DNA of 64,000 nt from Rhizobium oryziradicis (GTDB lineage: Bacteria; Pseudomonadota; Alphaproteobacteria; Rhizobiales; Rhizobiaceae). The notes under the pieces were generated by a model. The model searched no databases. It worked only from the letters and a program-made list of their open reading frames with translations, and was not told the origin of the DNA. The stretch covers positions 19,562 through 83,561 of the forward strand of contig NZ_MKIM01000017.1 of assembly GCF_001939045.1 (NCBI RefSeq). Reading direction: 5' to 3'. Both the position numbers and the translations under genes were made by a program. Shown in pieces: positions 26,160 to 35,407 of the stretch (position 1 is its first letter; every line of letters starts with the position of its first letter).

Positions 26160-27938
26160 ATGTTCGCAAAAATGATTTCAAACGCAAACAAGACTCTTCT
26201 TGTGAGGCTTCTTTCTGAGAACTTCAAGAGTCAGGCCCCGTGGTATGGTATTGCCATTGTTGCAATGATTGTTGTTGCAGCCATGACATCCGCCAGTGCG
26301 TGGATCATGCGCGATATCGTCAATAGCTCTGTGGTTTCCAAAGACATCAACAGAGTGTTTGAAGTCGCAATCATGGTTGCGCTCATCTTCTTTGTCAAAG
26401 GCATCGCAGGTTACGTCCAATCAGTCTTCCTGAGCCGGGCTGGCAACAACATCATTGCCAAAACCCAGAAAATGCTGTTTTCGCGCATTCTCAAGCAAGG
26501 TATTTCGTTCTATTCCAAATATCCGTCGTCAGAATTGTTGATGCGGATCACCACCAATGCGCAAGCCGCGCGCTCGGTTATCGATCTTATCGTCACGTCT
26601 TTTGTGCGCGATCTGTTTTCCTTGATCGGGCTTGCGGCCGTTATGGTCATTCAGCAGCCATCGTTGACGCTGTTTTCAGCCATTATTGTGCCGGGTGCCA
26701 TCTATGGCGTGCGCCACCTCACCAAAAAGGTGAGAAAGATCATGGAGCAAGAACTGGCATCGCTGGGTATGATTATCCAGAATGTTCAGGAAACCGCCAC
26801 AGGCATTCGGGTCATCAAGGCTTTTGGTCTTGAAAACTACATGAATGCTCGTATGGAAAAATACGTGAGCGAGGTTGAGCAGCGCTCAAACAGCATCGCA
26901 AAGCTGGAAGCGGCGTCCAGCCCGATTATGGAAACGCTGTCTGGCTTTGCCATCGCGGGTGTTGTGGCTCTAAGCGGCATTTGGGTGTTGCAGGAGGGCA
27001 ATACGCCTGGCGAGTTGATGTCCTTCATCACGGCACTTCTTTTGGCCTATGAGCCCGCCAAGCGTCTGGCCAGAATGCGCATCAGCCTTGAAACAGGCCT
27101 TATTGGTGTGAGGATGATGTATGAGCTTGCCGATCATCCGATTGATCTCAGCCAAAAAGACAATGCGGTCGAGCTTGCGGCTGGTAAGGGCGAAATCAGC
27201 TTTCGCAATGTGAATTTCTCCTACAAGGAAAATCACCGTCTGTTTGATAACCTGAATCTGGATTTTCCAGCAGGCAAAACAACGGCGCTGGTTGGTCCTT
27301 CGGGCGGTGGCAAATCCTCTATCATCAATCTGGCCATGCGTCTTTACGATCCGGAGAGCGGTTCTGTGATGATTGACGGGCAGGATCTGCGCGATGTGAC
27401 GTTTGAATCTCTTCGCAACCGCATCGCCTATGTTGGGCAGGACACATTCCTGTTTGCCGGAACCGTCAAGCACAACATCGGCCTTGGTCGCGAAGGTGCC
27501 TCCGATGAAGAGATCATTGCGGCCGCCAAAGCTGCCAATGCGCATGATTTCATCATGCGCATGCCGCACGGTTATGACAGCGATGTGGGTGAAAACGGCG
27601 GCAACATGTCGGGCGGCCAAAAGCAGCGGATTTCCATTGCGCGCGCCATGCTGCGTGACGCTGAAATTCTCATTCTGGATGAGGCCACAAGTGCTTTGGA
27701 TTCCGAGTCGGAATATCTGATCCGTGAGGCGTTGACACGTCTGACCAGAAACCGCACCACCGTGATGATTGCGCACCGCCTTTCAACCATCACATTTGCG
27801 GATAATATCGTGGTGATGGAAAATGGTGCTGTGGCAGAGCAAGGTCGGCCAGCCGAGTTGCTCTCACGCGACGGACCTTACCGGCGTTTGTATGAATTGC
27901 AGCTTTTGCCAACGGCAGAGCAGGCAATGCTGCTATAG
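26160..27938 (+). CDS. ABC exporter, fused permease-ATPase (MsbA-like)
   Basis: Half-size exporter of 592 residues that would work as a homodimer. The N-terminal part has six transmembrane helices (about 25-310). The C-terminal ATPase has Walker A GPSGGGKSS, a Q-loop at YVGQDTFLF, signature MSGGQKQR, Walker B ILILDEATSALD and the switch histidine in IAHRLSTI. The first ATG is used, with AAGGA upstream. The two following genes act on surface polysaccharide, so a lipid-linked glycan or lipid is the likely cargo; related exporters carry lipid A, beta-glucan or drugs. Confidence 0.85.
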   Translation: MFAKMISNANKTLLVRLLSENFKSQAPWYGIAIVAMIVVAAMTSASAWIMRDIVNSSVVSKDINRVFEVAIMVALIFFVKGIAGYVQSVFLSRAGNNIIAKTQKMLFSRILKQGISFYSKYPSSELLMRITTNAQAARSVIDLIVTSFVRDLFSLIGLAAVMVIQQPSLTLFSAIIVPGAIYGVRHLTKKVRKIMEQELASLGMIIQNVQETATGIRVIKAFGLENYMNARMEKYVSEVEQRSNSIAKLEAASSPIMETLSGFAIAGVVALSGIWVLQEGNTPGELMSFITALLLAYEPAKRLARMRISLETGLIGVRMMYELADHPIDLSQKDNAVELAAGKGEISFRNVNFSYKENHRLFDNLNLDFPAGKTTALVGPSGGGKSSIINLAMRLYDPESGSVMIDGQDLRDVTFESLRNRIAYVGQDTFLFAGTVKHNIGLGREGASDEEIIAAAKAANAHDFIMRMPHGYDSDVGENGGNMSGGQKQRISIARAMLRDAEILILDEATSALDSESEYLIREALTRLTRNRTTVMIAHRLSTITFADNIVVMENGAVAEQGRPAELLSRDGPYRRLYELQLLPTAEQAMLL

Positions 27939-28035
27939 GCTGGCCAAGCGAAGGCGTGCCTGCAAACCACTGCATGATGGCTGAATCGGATCCGGTTTAC
28001 AAAACTATCATGCAGCACATATGGAAAAGTGAAAT

Positions 28036-28071
28036 GAGCCTTTGCGCATCCTTCGTGGTGCGCAAAGGCTC
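28036..28071 (+). other. 13-bp-stem hairpin between exporter and RgpF genes
   Basis: GAGCCTTTGCGCA (28036-28048) pairs perfectly with 28059-28071 across a 10-nt loop that can close further to CTTCGT. No T-run follows, so it may be a processing or stability element, or a terminator that needs other factors. It lies 56 bp before the rgpF-like start. Confidence 0.6.
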
Positions 28072-28126
28072 AATGTCGTAAACGCAGTAGTGGTTGCCGC
28101 TATCCTGTCGTCGTTGGTGGAAGAGA

Positions 28127-29380
28127 ATGGTCGATATTTCCGTGCCAACTGCATCCTTCTCTCTGGACGAAGGCTTTTATCGCCTGACGTTGCGCGGGGG
28201 TACGCCTGCGGATGTCGTTCAGCTTATCGACCGCGATAATCCGTCGCGCGGCTGCGTGCTGTTTTCCAGGCAGAGTGGTCAGACCTATCTCTTGAAGCTG
28301 AAACGCCCGCTTTCCGCAGGCATGATCACTGTAAACTCTCCAGCCGGGGAGGGAGCCTCTGGCGCAACGCCCATTTCTTTGCACTGTTCTAAAATCTCAA
28401 AGGCCATGTATTATGGGGCTGGCTTGGCGGCTTTGACAAAGCCACGCCGACTGCAGAGGTTTGGTCCGGGTGAAAAGCTTGTGGTGCGGGGCGGTACAGC
28501 GCAGGATCTGGCATTGTTTGCCAGCCAGAATGTCGAGTTTCGTTACCTGCGTCTCTACGGTCTGGATAATCGCTCTGTTGATGCGCGCGGATGGCAATGG
28601 CTTTTGGATGCTGAGCGGCCCGTGTCAGGCCAAAAGCAGCCCGCTCATTCTGAGGTTTCTGGTCGGATCTGTGTCTATGTCCATATGCATTATTGGGAGA
28701 CCTGGCCGGAGATAGAAGCAATCCTTAGCAATGACTGCGAGGGTGCTGATCTGATTGTGACGTCTAGTGTTGACGCCAGTCAGCATTTTTCCAAAATTGC
28801 CCAGCGCTTTCCCCATGCGCAATTGGTGGCAACGGAAAATCGCGGCCGAGATGTCGGCCCGTTTTTGGAAATGCTCTCCAAAGGCATGTTTGATCAATAC
28901 ACGGCCGTCTGCAAAATTCATGGAAAGCTGTCCAAAAAAGACGGTAGGGAAACCGCCATCGGTTTGCGGGTGCGCCGCTATATTTTGGCATCATTGCTGG
29001 CCAATGGTAATTTTCGCCAGGCGACAGAGGCTTTTGCAGCAAAGCCCGCGCTTGGTCTGTTGGGTCCGCAAAACCTGCTGTTGCCGCCACGCGGCGGCAA
29101 TATCAAAGCCTATATCAAGAGCGAATGGTCCATCATGCAGCGCGTATTTGCGCGCGCGAATATCGAGATTGATCCCAAGGACATTCAGTTTTTTGTTGGC
29201 ACGATGTTTTGGTTTCGCCCGAGGGCATTCTCAGGCTTGCAAAAACTGGGAATCGGTTTGGGCGATTTCGATGCGGAGAATGGCAAGAAACGCAGCACAT
29301 TGCAGCATGCTTTTGAGCGCATGTTCTGTGCCTTTGTGCAGAATGCCGGATATACAGTGGATGTGATTTCACCGCCTTAA
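28127..29380 (+). CDS. Rhamnan synthesis F (RgpF) family protein
   Basis: Polysaccharide-assembly protein of 417 residues. The C-terminal two thirds (about residue 180 on) is an RgpF domain: ICVYVHMHYWETWPEI, VATENRGRDVGPFLEML, CKIHGKLSKKDG and FFVGTMFWFRPRAF are its typical segments. The first 170 residues look like a separate beta-rich domain that I do not recognise. GGAAGAG stands before the ATG at 28127. It lies 25 bp upstream of a GT2 gene, consistent with joint synthesis of a rhamnose-rich O-antigen or capsule chain. Confidence 0.85.
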   Translation: MVDISVPTASFSLDEGFYRLTLRGGTPADVVQLIDRDNPSRGCVLFSRQSGQTYLLKLKRPLSAGMITVNSPAGEGASGATPISLHCSKISKAMYYGAGLAALTKPRRLQRFGPGEKLVVRGGTAQDLALFASQNVEFRYLRLYGLDNRSVDARGWQWLLDAERPVSGQKQPAHSEVSGRICVYVHMHYWETWPEIEAILSNDCEGADLIVTSSVDASQHFSKIAQRFPHAQLVATENRGRDVGPFLEMLSKGMFDQYTAVCKIHGKLSKKDGRETAIGLRVRRYILASLLANGNFRQATEAFAAKPALGLLGPQNLLLPPRGGNIKAYIKSEWSIMQRVFARANIEIDPKDIQFFVGTMFWFRPRAFSGLQKLGIGLGDFDAENGKKRSTLQHAFERMFCAFVQNAGYTVDVISPP

Positions 29381-29405
29381 AGTCTTGCCAGTTTAATGGA
29401 TACCT

Positions 29406-30263
29406 ATGATGAATGATGAATTCCGGCTTGAGGATGTGACGGTGGTGTCGGTCTGCTATAACAGCAGCGAGATCATTGGCGGTCTCATTGATAGCCTGCC
29501 ACCGGCTGTTTCCCTCGTGCTTGTCGATAATGGTGGCACCAACATATTTCCAGCGTTTGCACCAGACCGCCGTGTGAACATTGTCCGTATGGCGCAAAAC
29601 GAAGGGTTTGGACGCGGTTGCAATGCCGGAGCGGCAGAGGCCTCAACGCCTTATCTGCTTTTTCTCAATCCCGACGTGCGGGTGGAGGAAGGGGCTATTG
29701 AGGCCCTGTTGCGCGCGGCCCAGGCCTATCCTGAGGCATCCGCCTTTAATCCACGGCTGATCAATTCGGACGGCGGCGCCTATTTCAAACGTCGCTCCTA
29801 TCTTCTTCCGCGTTCGCAACATCTCAAAAGAGGTTGGCCCGATGCGGATTGCCAGGTGCCGGTGCTGAGCGGAGCTGCAATTTTCGTCAAGAAACAGCTG
29901 TTCGACAGGATTGGTGGGTTTGATCCGAAAATTTTCCTCTACCACGAGGATGATGATCTGTCTTTGCGGCTCAAAGCGCTCGGCCCGCTGATGTTTGTGC
30001 GTGATGCAGGCGTGGTTCACGCCAAAGGATATTCCTCGGGGCGGTCGCCGGCGGTTGCCTCTTTCAAGGCGTTTCATATGGCCCAATCCCGGATTTATAC
30101 GGGCAAAAAGCACCATCGGCCTGTGCCGCTTTTGAGTGCTGCCTGGCACTGTTTTGTATCGAGTCTTCTGCCGTTCAATTGGTTCTCCAGCCGCCGCAGA
30201 GCAAAGCTTGGCGGATTTTGCCGCGGTGTGTGCAGCATGCGGAAGGGCAATGACCTGAACTGA
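29406..30263 (+). CDS. GT2 family glycosyltransferase (rhamnosyltransferase-like)
   Basis: 285-residue GT-A fold transferase. VTVVSVCYNSSEIIGGLI opens the nucleotide-sugar domain, LFLNPDVRVEEGAIEAL carries the metal-binding D-x-D equivalent (NPDV), and the acceptor side shows LSGAAIFVKKQLFDRIGGFDPKIFLYHEDDDLSLRL with the conserved ED pair. This WbbL-like pattern is common in rhamnosyl transferases. A hydrophobic C-terminus may attach it to the membrane. Donor and acceptor sugars are inferred from the RgpF neighbour. Confidence 0.85.
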   Translation: MMNDEFRLEDVTVVSVCYNSSEIIGGLIDSLPPAVSLVLVDNGGTNIFPAFAPDRRVNIVRMAQNEGFGRGCNAGAAEASTPYLLFLNPDVRVEEGAIEALLRAAQAYPEASAFNPRLINSDGGAYFKRRSYLLPRSQHLKRGWPDADCQVPVLSGAAIFVKKQLFDRIGGFDPKIFLYHEDDDLSLRLKALGPLMFVRDAGVVHAKGYSSGRSPAVASFKAFHMAQSRIYTGKKHHRPVPLLSAAWHCFVSSLLPFNWFSSRRRAKLGGFCRGVCSMRKGNDLN

Positions 30264-30316
30264 ATCAATCAGCATTGATTGAGATCCGCATTCCTGTCGA
30301 CTTTCATTCTTCTGTC

Positions 30317-30341
30317 ATGTATATCCAAAATATAGATACAT
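30317..30341 (+). promoter_or_regulatory. Putative ArsR-type operator, site 1
   Basis: 25-bp inverted repeat, ATGTAT-N13-ATACAT, 26 bp upstream of the regulator start. Its core ATATCCAAAATATAGATACA (30321-30340) matches the site before abfA at 16 of 20 positions. Position and symmetry suggest autoregulation by the ArsR-type protein. Confidence 0.55.
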
Positions 30342-30366
30342 AACAAGAATGTCTTTCGGGGGCTGA

Positions 30367-31296
30367 ATGAGGCAGAATTTTCTTTTGATTGATGCCGAGA
30401 AGGATTTTGAAATTCTGAAAGCTGCGGCCTCACCGGTTCGCGTTCAGATTTTGAAAATTCTGCATGAGTCGGATGGTCTCAATGTCAATGAAATTGCCGA
30501 GAGGTTGGCGCTTCCGCAATCCTCCGTGTCATCCAATGTCGCCTCGCTGGAGGCGGCGGGGTTGCTGCGCACCGAGACCCGCAAGGCCCGCAAGGGCAGC
30601 CAGAAAATCTGTTTTGCGACCTTCGATGAATTGATTGTCACCTTTCATAAGACAGAGCAGGCGTCTGCTTCCAATATGATCGAGGTCTCCATGCCGCTTG
30701 GCCTCTATACCCATAGCTCGGTGACCGGCCCGTGTGGGATCTGTTCGCCCGAAGGCATTATCGGGCTTTTGGATGTGCCAGAGACGTTTATGGACCCAGA
30801 ACGCATGAAAACTGCGCTTTTGTGGTTCACATCCGGCTATGTCGAATATCAGTTTCCCAACAACGCCCGCATTCAAGGCCGTCAAATTGAGGAAATCGAA
30901 TTCTCGATGGAGGTCAGCTCAGAAGTGCCGGGCACCCATACCAATTGGCCATCGGATATCACCATTTCGGTCAACGGCATTGAGCTTGGCGATTGGACAT
31001 CGCCCGGCGATTTTGGCGATAAACGCGGCGCTTATACGCCGGATTGGTGGAAATTGTCCGGCTCTCAATACGGCATGCTCAAGACTTGGCGCATCAATGA
31101 TGCTGGTGCTTTTGTCGATGGTATCAAGATTTCAAATGTGAATTTACGCGATCTCGATGTGTCATCCCATCGCTCCATCCGGCTTCGCATTGAGGTGAAA
31201 CAAGAGGCTCGCCATCCCGGTGGGCTGAATATTTTTGGCCGGGGCTTTGGCAATTACGCCCAGGATATTGTTCTGAGATTGCATACGAAAGCCTGA
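30367..31296 (+). CDS. ArsR-family regulator with large C-terminal domain
   Basis: 309-residue regulator, three times the length of ordinary ArsR proteins. Residues about 10-95 form an ArsR winged helix (ASPVRVQILKILHESDGLNVNEIAERLALPQSSVSSNVASLEAAGLL). The remaining 200 residues look beta-rich (many short strands, WRINDAGAFVDGIKISNVNL) and contain C123-GI-C126 in GPCGICSPEG, a possible metal site. The protein resembles regulators paired with arabinofuranosidases. The C-terminal part probably binds a sugar, but this is inference. It precedes abfA by 117 bp, with a shared putative operator motif. Confidence 0.8.
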   Translation: MRQNFLLIDAEKDFEILKAAASPVRVQILKILHESDGLNVNEIAERLALPQSSVSSNVASLEAAGLLRTETRKARKGSQKICFATFDELIVTFHKTEQASASNMIEVSMPLGLYTHSSVTGPCGICSPEGIIGLLDVPETFMDPERMKTALLWFTSGYVEYQFPNNARIQGRQIEEIEFSMEVSSEVPGTHTNWPSDITISVNGIELGDWTSPGDFGDKRGAYTPDWWKLSGSQYGMLKTWRINDAGAFVDGIKISNVNLRDLDVSSHRSIRLRIEVKQEARHPGGLNIFGRGFGNYAQDIVLRLHTKA

Positions 31297-31352
31297 GCTT
31301 ACTCTCCAAAGCCGCATAACGGCGTTGACAATCGGTCTTCGCTTTGCCATTA

Positions 31353-31372
31353 ATATCCAATAAATAGATTTA
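31353..31372 (+). promoter_or_regulatory. Putative ArsR-type operator, site 2
   Basis: ATATCCAATAAATAGATTTA matches site 1 upstream of the regulator gene at 16 of 20 positions and lies 41 bp before the abfA start. It suggests that the same protein controls both its own gene and the arabinofuranosidase-transporter operon. Confidence 0.55.
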
Positions 31373-31412
31373 TATCGAAAATATGGTTATTAATGCAATG
31401 GGAGGAAGTTGC

Positions 31413-32924
31413 ATGAAAGCGCGCGTCACGGTTCACCGGGATTTTCGCATCGGGCTGATTGATGATCGTCTCTATTCAGCATTTATCGAGCATATGGGCC
31501 GGGCCATTTATTCCGGCATTTTTGAGCCGGACCATCCCAGCGCTGATGCCAATGGCTTTCGCACGGACGTTTTGAAATTCGTTCAGGATTTGAAAATACC
31601 GGCGATCCGCTATCCAGGCGGCAATTTCGTATCTGCTTACCGCTGGGAAGACGGTATTGGCCCGAAAGATCAGCGGCCTGTTCGTCTTGATCTCGCTTGG
31701 CGCTCCAAGGAAACCAATCAGGTCGGCATCAACGAATTTGCGATCTGGGCCGAAAAGGCGGGCATTGATATGATGCTTGCCGTCAATCTAGGCTCGCGCG
31801 GGTTGGAGGATGCGCGCGATTTTCTGGAATACGTGAATTTTCCGGGCGGCACACATTTGAGCGATCTGCGCCGCAGCCATGGCACGGAAAAGCCCCATGA
31901 TGTGAAAATGTGGTGCCTTGGCAATGAAATGGACGGTCCCTGGCAGGTTGGCCATAAAACCGCAGTGGAATATGGCAGGCTTGCCAATGAAACGGCCAAA
32001 GCTTTCAAGCTGTTTGATAAATCCATCGAAGCCGTGGTGTGTGGCAGCTCCAATGACAGAATGCCGACCTATCCCGAATGGGAGCGTCAGGTGTTGGAAG
32101 AATGCTATGAGAATGTCGATTACATTTCCCTGCACAAATATTTCGACAACAAAAGTGGCGACACCCTGAATTTCTTCGGCAAAATTGAAGAAACTGGCCG
32201 ATATATCCAGGCCATTGGCGGCACGATTGATTATGTGAAGGCCAAGAAGCGCGCCAAGAATGATGTCTACATCTGCTTTGATGAGTGGAATGTCTGGTAT
32301 CACAATATCGAAGAGGATGGCCGCCGCTGGAAATCCTGGGATTGGCCCGAAGCACCGGAACTGCTGGAAGAGACCTATAATTTCGAGGATGCGCTTTTTG
32401 TTGCCTGCCTGATGAACGAGTTTATTCGTCGCTCAGACCGGGTCAAAATTGCCTGCATTGCCCAGTTGGTAAATGTGATTGCACCGATCCGGGCAGAAAA
32501 GGGTGGGCCTGCATGGCGGCAAACCATCTATTACCCTTATCAATTTGCATCGCTCTATGGGCGCGGTGACGCCCTGAACATCGCAGTGGATTGCCTGACC
32601 TATGACTGCGACGCCGCCAATGATGTCAGCTATCTCGACGTTGCAGGCGTGCATGATCGCGAAGCCAACACGCTTACCCTGTTTATCGTCAATCGGCATT
32701 TGACGGAAAGTGTCGAGCTTGATGTGTCGCTGGGCGGTTTCCCCAAGGCCCGTTTGATCGAGCATTTGGTGATGCAAGGGCATGATTTGCGCGCTGTGAA
32801 CTCGCCAGAGCGGCCTGAGCATATCGTGCCGACCCAAGGCAGCGGCGTTGGCATTGAAGACGGAGCCGTGAAGGGCACATTGGCGGCGGTTTCCTATCAT
32901 GTTCTGCGTTTCAGCGTAGGGTGA
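31413..32924 (+). CDS. abfA: GH51 alpha-L-arabinofuranosidase
   Basis: Retaining glycosidase of 503 residues that releases terminal L-arabinofuranose from arabino-oligosaccharides. The acid/base is E172 in WCLGNEMDG and the nucleophile E291 in CFDEWNVWY; both have the GH51 context. RYPGGNFVSAYRWEDGIGP near the N-terminus is also typical. No signal peptide is present, so it acts in the cytoplasm on imported oligosaccharides. GGGAGGA precedes the ATG at 31413; the frame to 31383 is an overextension. Four bases separate it from the importer ATPase gene. Confidence 0.93.
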   Translation: MKARVTVHRDFRIGLIDDRLYSAFIEHMGRAIYSGIFEPDHPSADANGFRTDVLKFVQDLKIPAIRYPGGNFVSAYRWEDGIGPKDQRPVRLDLAWRSKETNQVGINEFAIWAEKAGIDMMLAVNLGSRGLEDARDFLEYVNFPGGTHLSDLRRSHGTEKPHDVKMWCLGNEMDGPWQVGHKTAVEYGRLANETAKAFKLFDKSIEAVVCGSSNDRMPTYPEWERQVLEECYENVDYISLHKYFDNKSGDTLNFFGKIEETGRYIQAIGGTIDYVKAKKRAKNDVYICFDEWNVWYHNIEEDGRRWKSWDWPEAPELLEETYNFEDALFVACLMNEFIRRSDRVKIACIAQLVNVIAPIRAEKGGPAWRQTIYYPYQFASLYGRGDALNIAVDCLTYDCDAANDVSYLDVAGVHDREANTLTLFIVNRHLTESVELDVSLGGFPKARLIEHLVMQGHDLRAVNSPERPEHIVPTQGSGVGIEDGAVKGTLAAVSYHVLRFSVG

Positions 32925-32928
32925 GATC

Positions 32929-33999
32929 ATGAGTGTCCGCCTCACCAATGTCGCCAAGTCCTTTGGTGCGTTTAACGTGATCAAGGACGTGTCCATGGAT
33001 ATTCCCGACGGAGGCTTTGCGGTCTTCGTCGGCCCTTCCGGTTGCGGAAAATCGACCCTGCTGCGGATGATTGCCGGTCTTGAGGAGACCAGTTCCGGCA
33101 TGATTTCGATTGAGGGACAAGACGTTACGCAGATGGAGCCAGCCAAACGCGGTGTTGCCATGGTTTTTCAAAACTACGCGCTCTATCCGCATCTGAGCGT
33201 GTTTGAAAACATGGCCTTCAGCCTGCGGTTGGCGCGGGCACCCAAAGAAGATGTTCTTCGCCGGGTTGGCGAGGCCTCGCGTATTTTGCAGCTTGATGAG
33301 CAGTTGCAGAAAAAGCCCTCGCAGCTTTCCGGTGGCCAGCGCCAGCGGGTGGCAATTGGCAGAGCCATTGTGCGCCAGCCCAAGGTTTTCCTGTTTGACG
33401 AACCGCTTTCCAATCTTGATGCCGAATTGCGGGTGCAGATGCGTTTGGAGCTAACCCGTCTGCACCGCCAGCTCGGCGCGACAATGATCTATGTCACCCA
33501 TGATCAGGTGGAAGCGATGACCTTGGCAGACAAGATTTTCGTGCTCAAGGGCGGAATCTTGCAGCAGGCGGGTGCACCGCTGGAACTGTATGACAATCCC
33601 GACAACCGCTTTGTTGCCGGCTTCATTGGCTCGCCGGCTATGAATTTTCTTCCCGCACGGGTCAGCGGGCAGAAGGATGGAATGGCCACGCTGACCCTTT
33701 CAGAGGGGGAGCATTCCCTTGAGGCTCCGATTTCTCAAGCCCTTGAGATCGGGCAAGCGGTGGAGATTGGTATTCGGCCAGAGCATTTTCGGCTCGGCGA
33801 CAGCGGTATCAAAGTCAATGTCGAGGTGGCGGAAGAACTTGGCGACGTCTCGTATTTGTACGCCCGCACGGTTGGAGGCCGTGAGGTGATTGTACAACGC
33901 CAAGGCTCGCGCCAACGGCTGGATGGCACCACGGTGTGCCTCACGGCGGATGCCAACAAGATACTGGTTTTCGATAGCAAGGGCGAAAGACTGCGATAG
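32929..33999 (+). CDS. CUT1 sugar importer ATPase (MalK/UgpC-like)
   Basis: 356-residue ATPase with Walker A GPSGCGKST, Q-loop MVFQNYALYPHLSVFENM, signature LSGGQRQR and Walker B VFLFDEPLSNLD. A C-terminal TOBE-type regulatory domain includes VEIGIRPEHFRLG. It energises the two permeases downstream. Its placement directly behind abfA ties the importer to arabino-oligosaccharides or similar plant-derived sugars. Confidence 0.9.
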   Translation: MSVRLTNVAKSFGAFNVIKDVSMDIPDGGFAVFVGPSGCGKSTLLRMIAGLEETSSGMISIEGQDVTQMEPAKRGVAMVFQNYALYPHLSVFENMAFSLRLARAPKEDVLRRVGEASRILQLDEQLQKKPSQLSGGQRQRVAIGRAIVRQPKVFLFDEPLSNLDAELRVQMRLELTRLHRQLGATMIYVTHDQVEAMTLADKIFVLKGGILQQAGAPLELYDNPDNRFVAGFIGSPAMNFLPARVSGQKDGMATLTLSEGEHSLEAPISQALEIGQAVEIGIRPEHFRLGDSGIKVNVEVAEELGDVSYLYARTVGGREVIVQRQGSRQRLDGTTVCLTADANKILVFDSKGERLR

Positions 34000-34061
34000 G
34001 ACCAAATAAAACTGGGAGGTCTGCCGAGCTGGATCAGTCGGGCAGAAAAAAGGAGGAAGAG

Positions 34062-35336
34062 ATGAAATTTATCAAAGCTTTACTTTTAGGCTCCGCTGTC
34101 GCTTTGACAGCTGTTCCGGCATTTGCGCAGCAGGAGATTACCTGGTGGGATTTCTTCAGTGGCGGTGATGGTGTGCGGATGAAGGCGCTGATCAAGGCCT
34201 TTAATGACGAGCACCCGGACATCAAGATCAATGGCACAACATTGGAATGGGGCGTGCCATTTTACACCAAGGTGCGCACTGCGGCATCCGTCGGCGAAGC
34301 GCCTGATGTTATGACCTATCATCTCTCGCGTGTGCCTTTGGCCGTGTCGGAGAACATTCTAAGCCCGATTACCGATCAGGATCTGAAGGACGCGGGCTTA
34401 CGCAAAAGCGACTTTTTTGAAGCCCCCATGGCGGCGGCAACCGAAAATGGCAAGCTCTATGCTGTGCCGCTCGATATCCACGCCATTGTCCTTTACTACA
34501 ATGCAGATTTGCTGAAAGGCTCACCTTACATTGATAGCAATGGCAAGCTGACCGGTATCAGCACCATGAAGGATTTTGAGGCAGCGTTGGCCTGGGCAAA
34601 AGATCATGGCGTCAAGACACCTGTGACCTATGAGACTGGTGCGCCTGCTGGCATTTGGCGGGTTTTCTACACGCTTTTGTCCCAAGAAGGCGGCACTTTT
34701 ATTGAAAATGGTCAGGTTTTGCCCGGCGATAACACCGCAAAGGCGGTGAAGGCTGTTCAGATCATGTCGGATTGGCGTGAAAAAGGCTGGGCACCGGAGC
34801 AGGCGGATTATGAATCCTCTGTCGCACTTTATACATCCGGCAAGGCGGCGTTCCAGCTCAATGGTGTGTGGGAAGTGCCGACCTATAAGGATCTGGTCAA
34901 CAAGGACAAGCTTGGTTTTAAATGGGGTGCGATCGAGATCCCACCATGGATGGGAAAATCTGCCACCTGGGCTGACTCCCATGCCTTTGCCATCCCCAAT
35001 CAGGGCGACAAAACCATCTCTGGCGAAAAGCGTGCTGCGGTGATGAAGGCCATTGGCTGGATCGAAAAACACGCAATTCAATGGGCCGATGCGGGCCATA
35101 TTCCAGCCTATAAGCCAGTGACCGAAGGCGATGCTTACAAAAAGCTGGAGCCAAATGCGACCTATGCCCCCTTGGTCAAAACCGCAGCGTTTGATCCGAA
35201 ATCGGTCATCACCGGTGTTGCATCGCCCACCTATGATGCCGCGCTCAATCTGCTGGCCCCTGCGGTTCAAGGCTATATGACGCCTGAAGATGCTGTCGAG
35301 CAGATGAAGAGCGAGCTTCAAGGCATGCTGAAGTAA
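34062..35336 (+). CDS. CUT1 sugar-binding protein (arabino-oligosaccharide candidate)
   Basis: Periplasmic family 1 solute-binding protein of 424 residues. The signal peptide ends ...VPAFAQQ and the mature part begins EITWWDFFSGGDGVRMKALIKAF. Many Trp and Tyr residues are available for sugar stacking. A very strong ribosome site (AGGAGGAAGAG) stands before the ATG, fitting the need for excess binding protein. The ligand is inferred from abfA in the same operon. Confidence 0.88.
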   Translation: MKFIKALLLGSAVALTAVPAFAQQEITWWDFFSGGDGVRMKALIKAFNDEHPDIKINGTTLEWGVPFYTKVRTAASVGEAPDVMTYHLSRVPLAVSENILSPITDQDLKDAGLRKSDFFEAPMAAATENGKLYAVPLDIHAIVLYYNADLLKGSPYIDSNGKLTGISTMKDFEAALAWAKDHGVKTPVTYETGAPAGIWRVFYTLLSQEGGTFIENGQVLPGDNTAKAVKAVQIMSDWREKGWAPEQADYESSVALYTSGKAAFQLNGVWEVPTYKDLVNKDKLGFKWGAIEIPPWMGKSATWADSHAFAIPNQGDKTISGEKRAAVMKAIGWIEKHAIQWADAGHIPAYKPVTEGDAYKKLEPNATYAPLVKTAAFDPKSVITGVASPTYDAALNLLAPAVQGYMTPEDAVEQMKSELQGMLK

Positions 35337-35340
35337 GCGG

Positions 35341-35374
35341 ATGTCTCCCGGTGGGCAGCCCTGCCGGGAGACAT
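35341..35374 (+). other. Long hairpin between binding-protein and permease genes
   Basis: An 11-bp perfect stem ATGTCTCCCGG/CCGGGAGACAT (35341-35351 and 35364-35374) encloses a second short GGG/CCC stem. It starts 4 bp after the binding-protein stop. No T-run follows. Like the hairpin after malE in enteric bacteria, it would protect the upstream message and lower permease expression. Confidence 0.75.
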
Positions 35375-35407
35375 GCATATACTGTAAGCAATAGGGGAGA
35401 TTGCCCG

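Noticed and set aside
25961..26227. 88-residue minus-strand frame between the GntR gene and the exporter
   Set aside because: The C-terminal half looks somewhat protein-like, but the frame starts inside the exporter gene and has no convincing ribosome site; at most a gene remnant.
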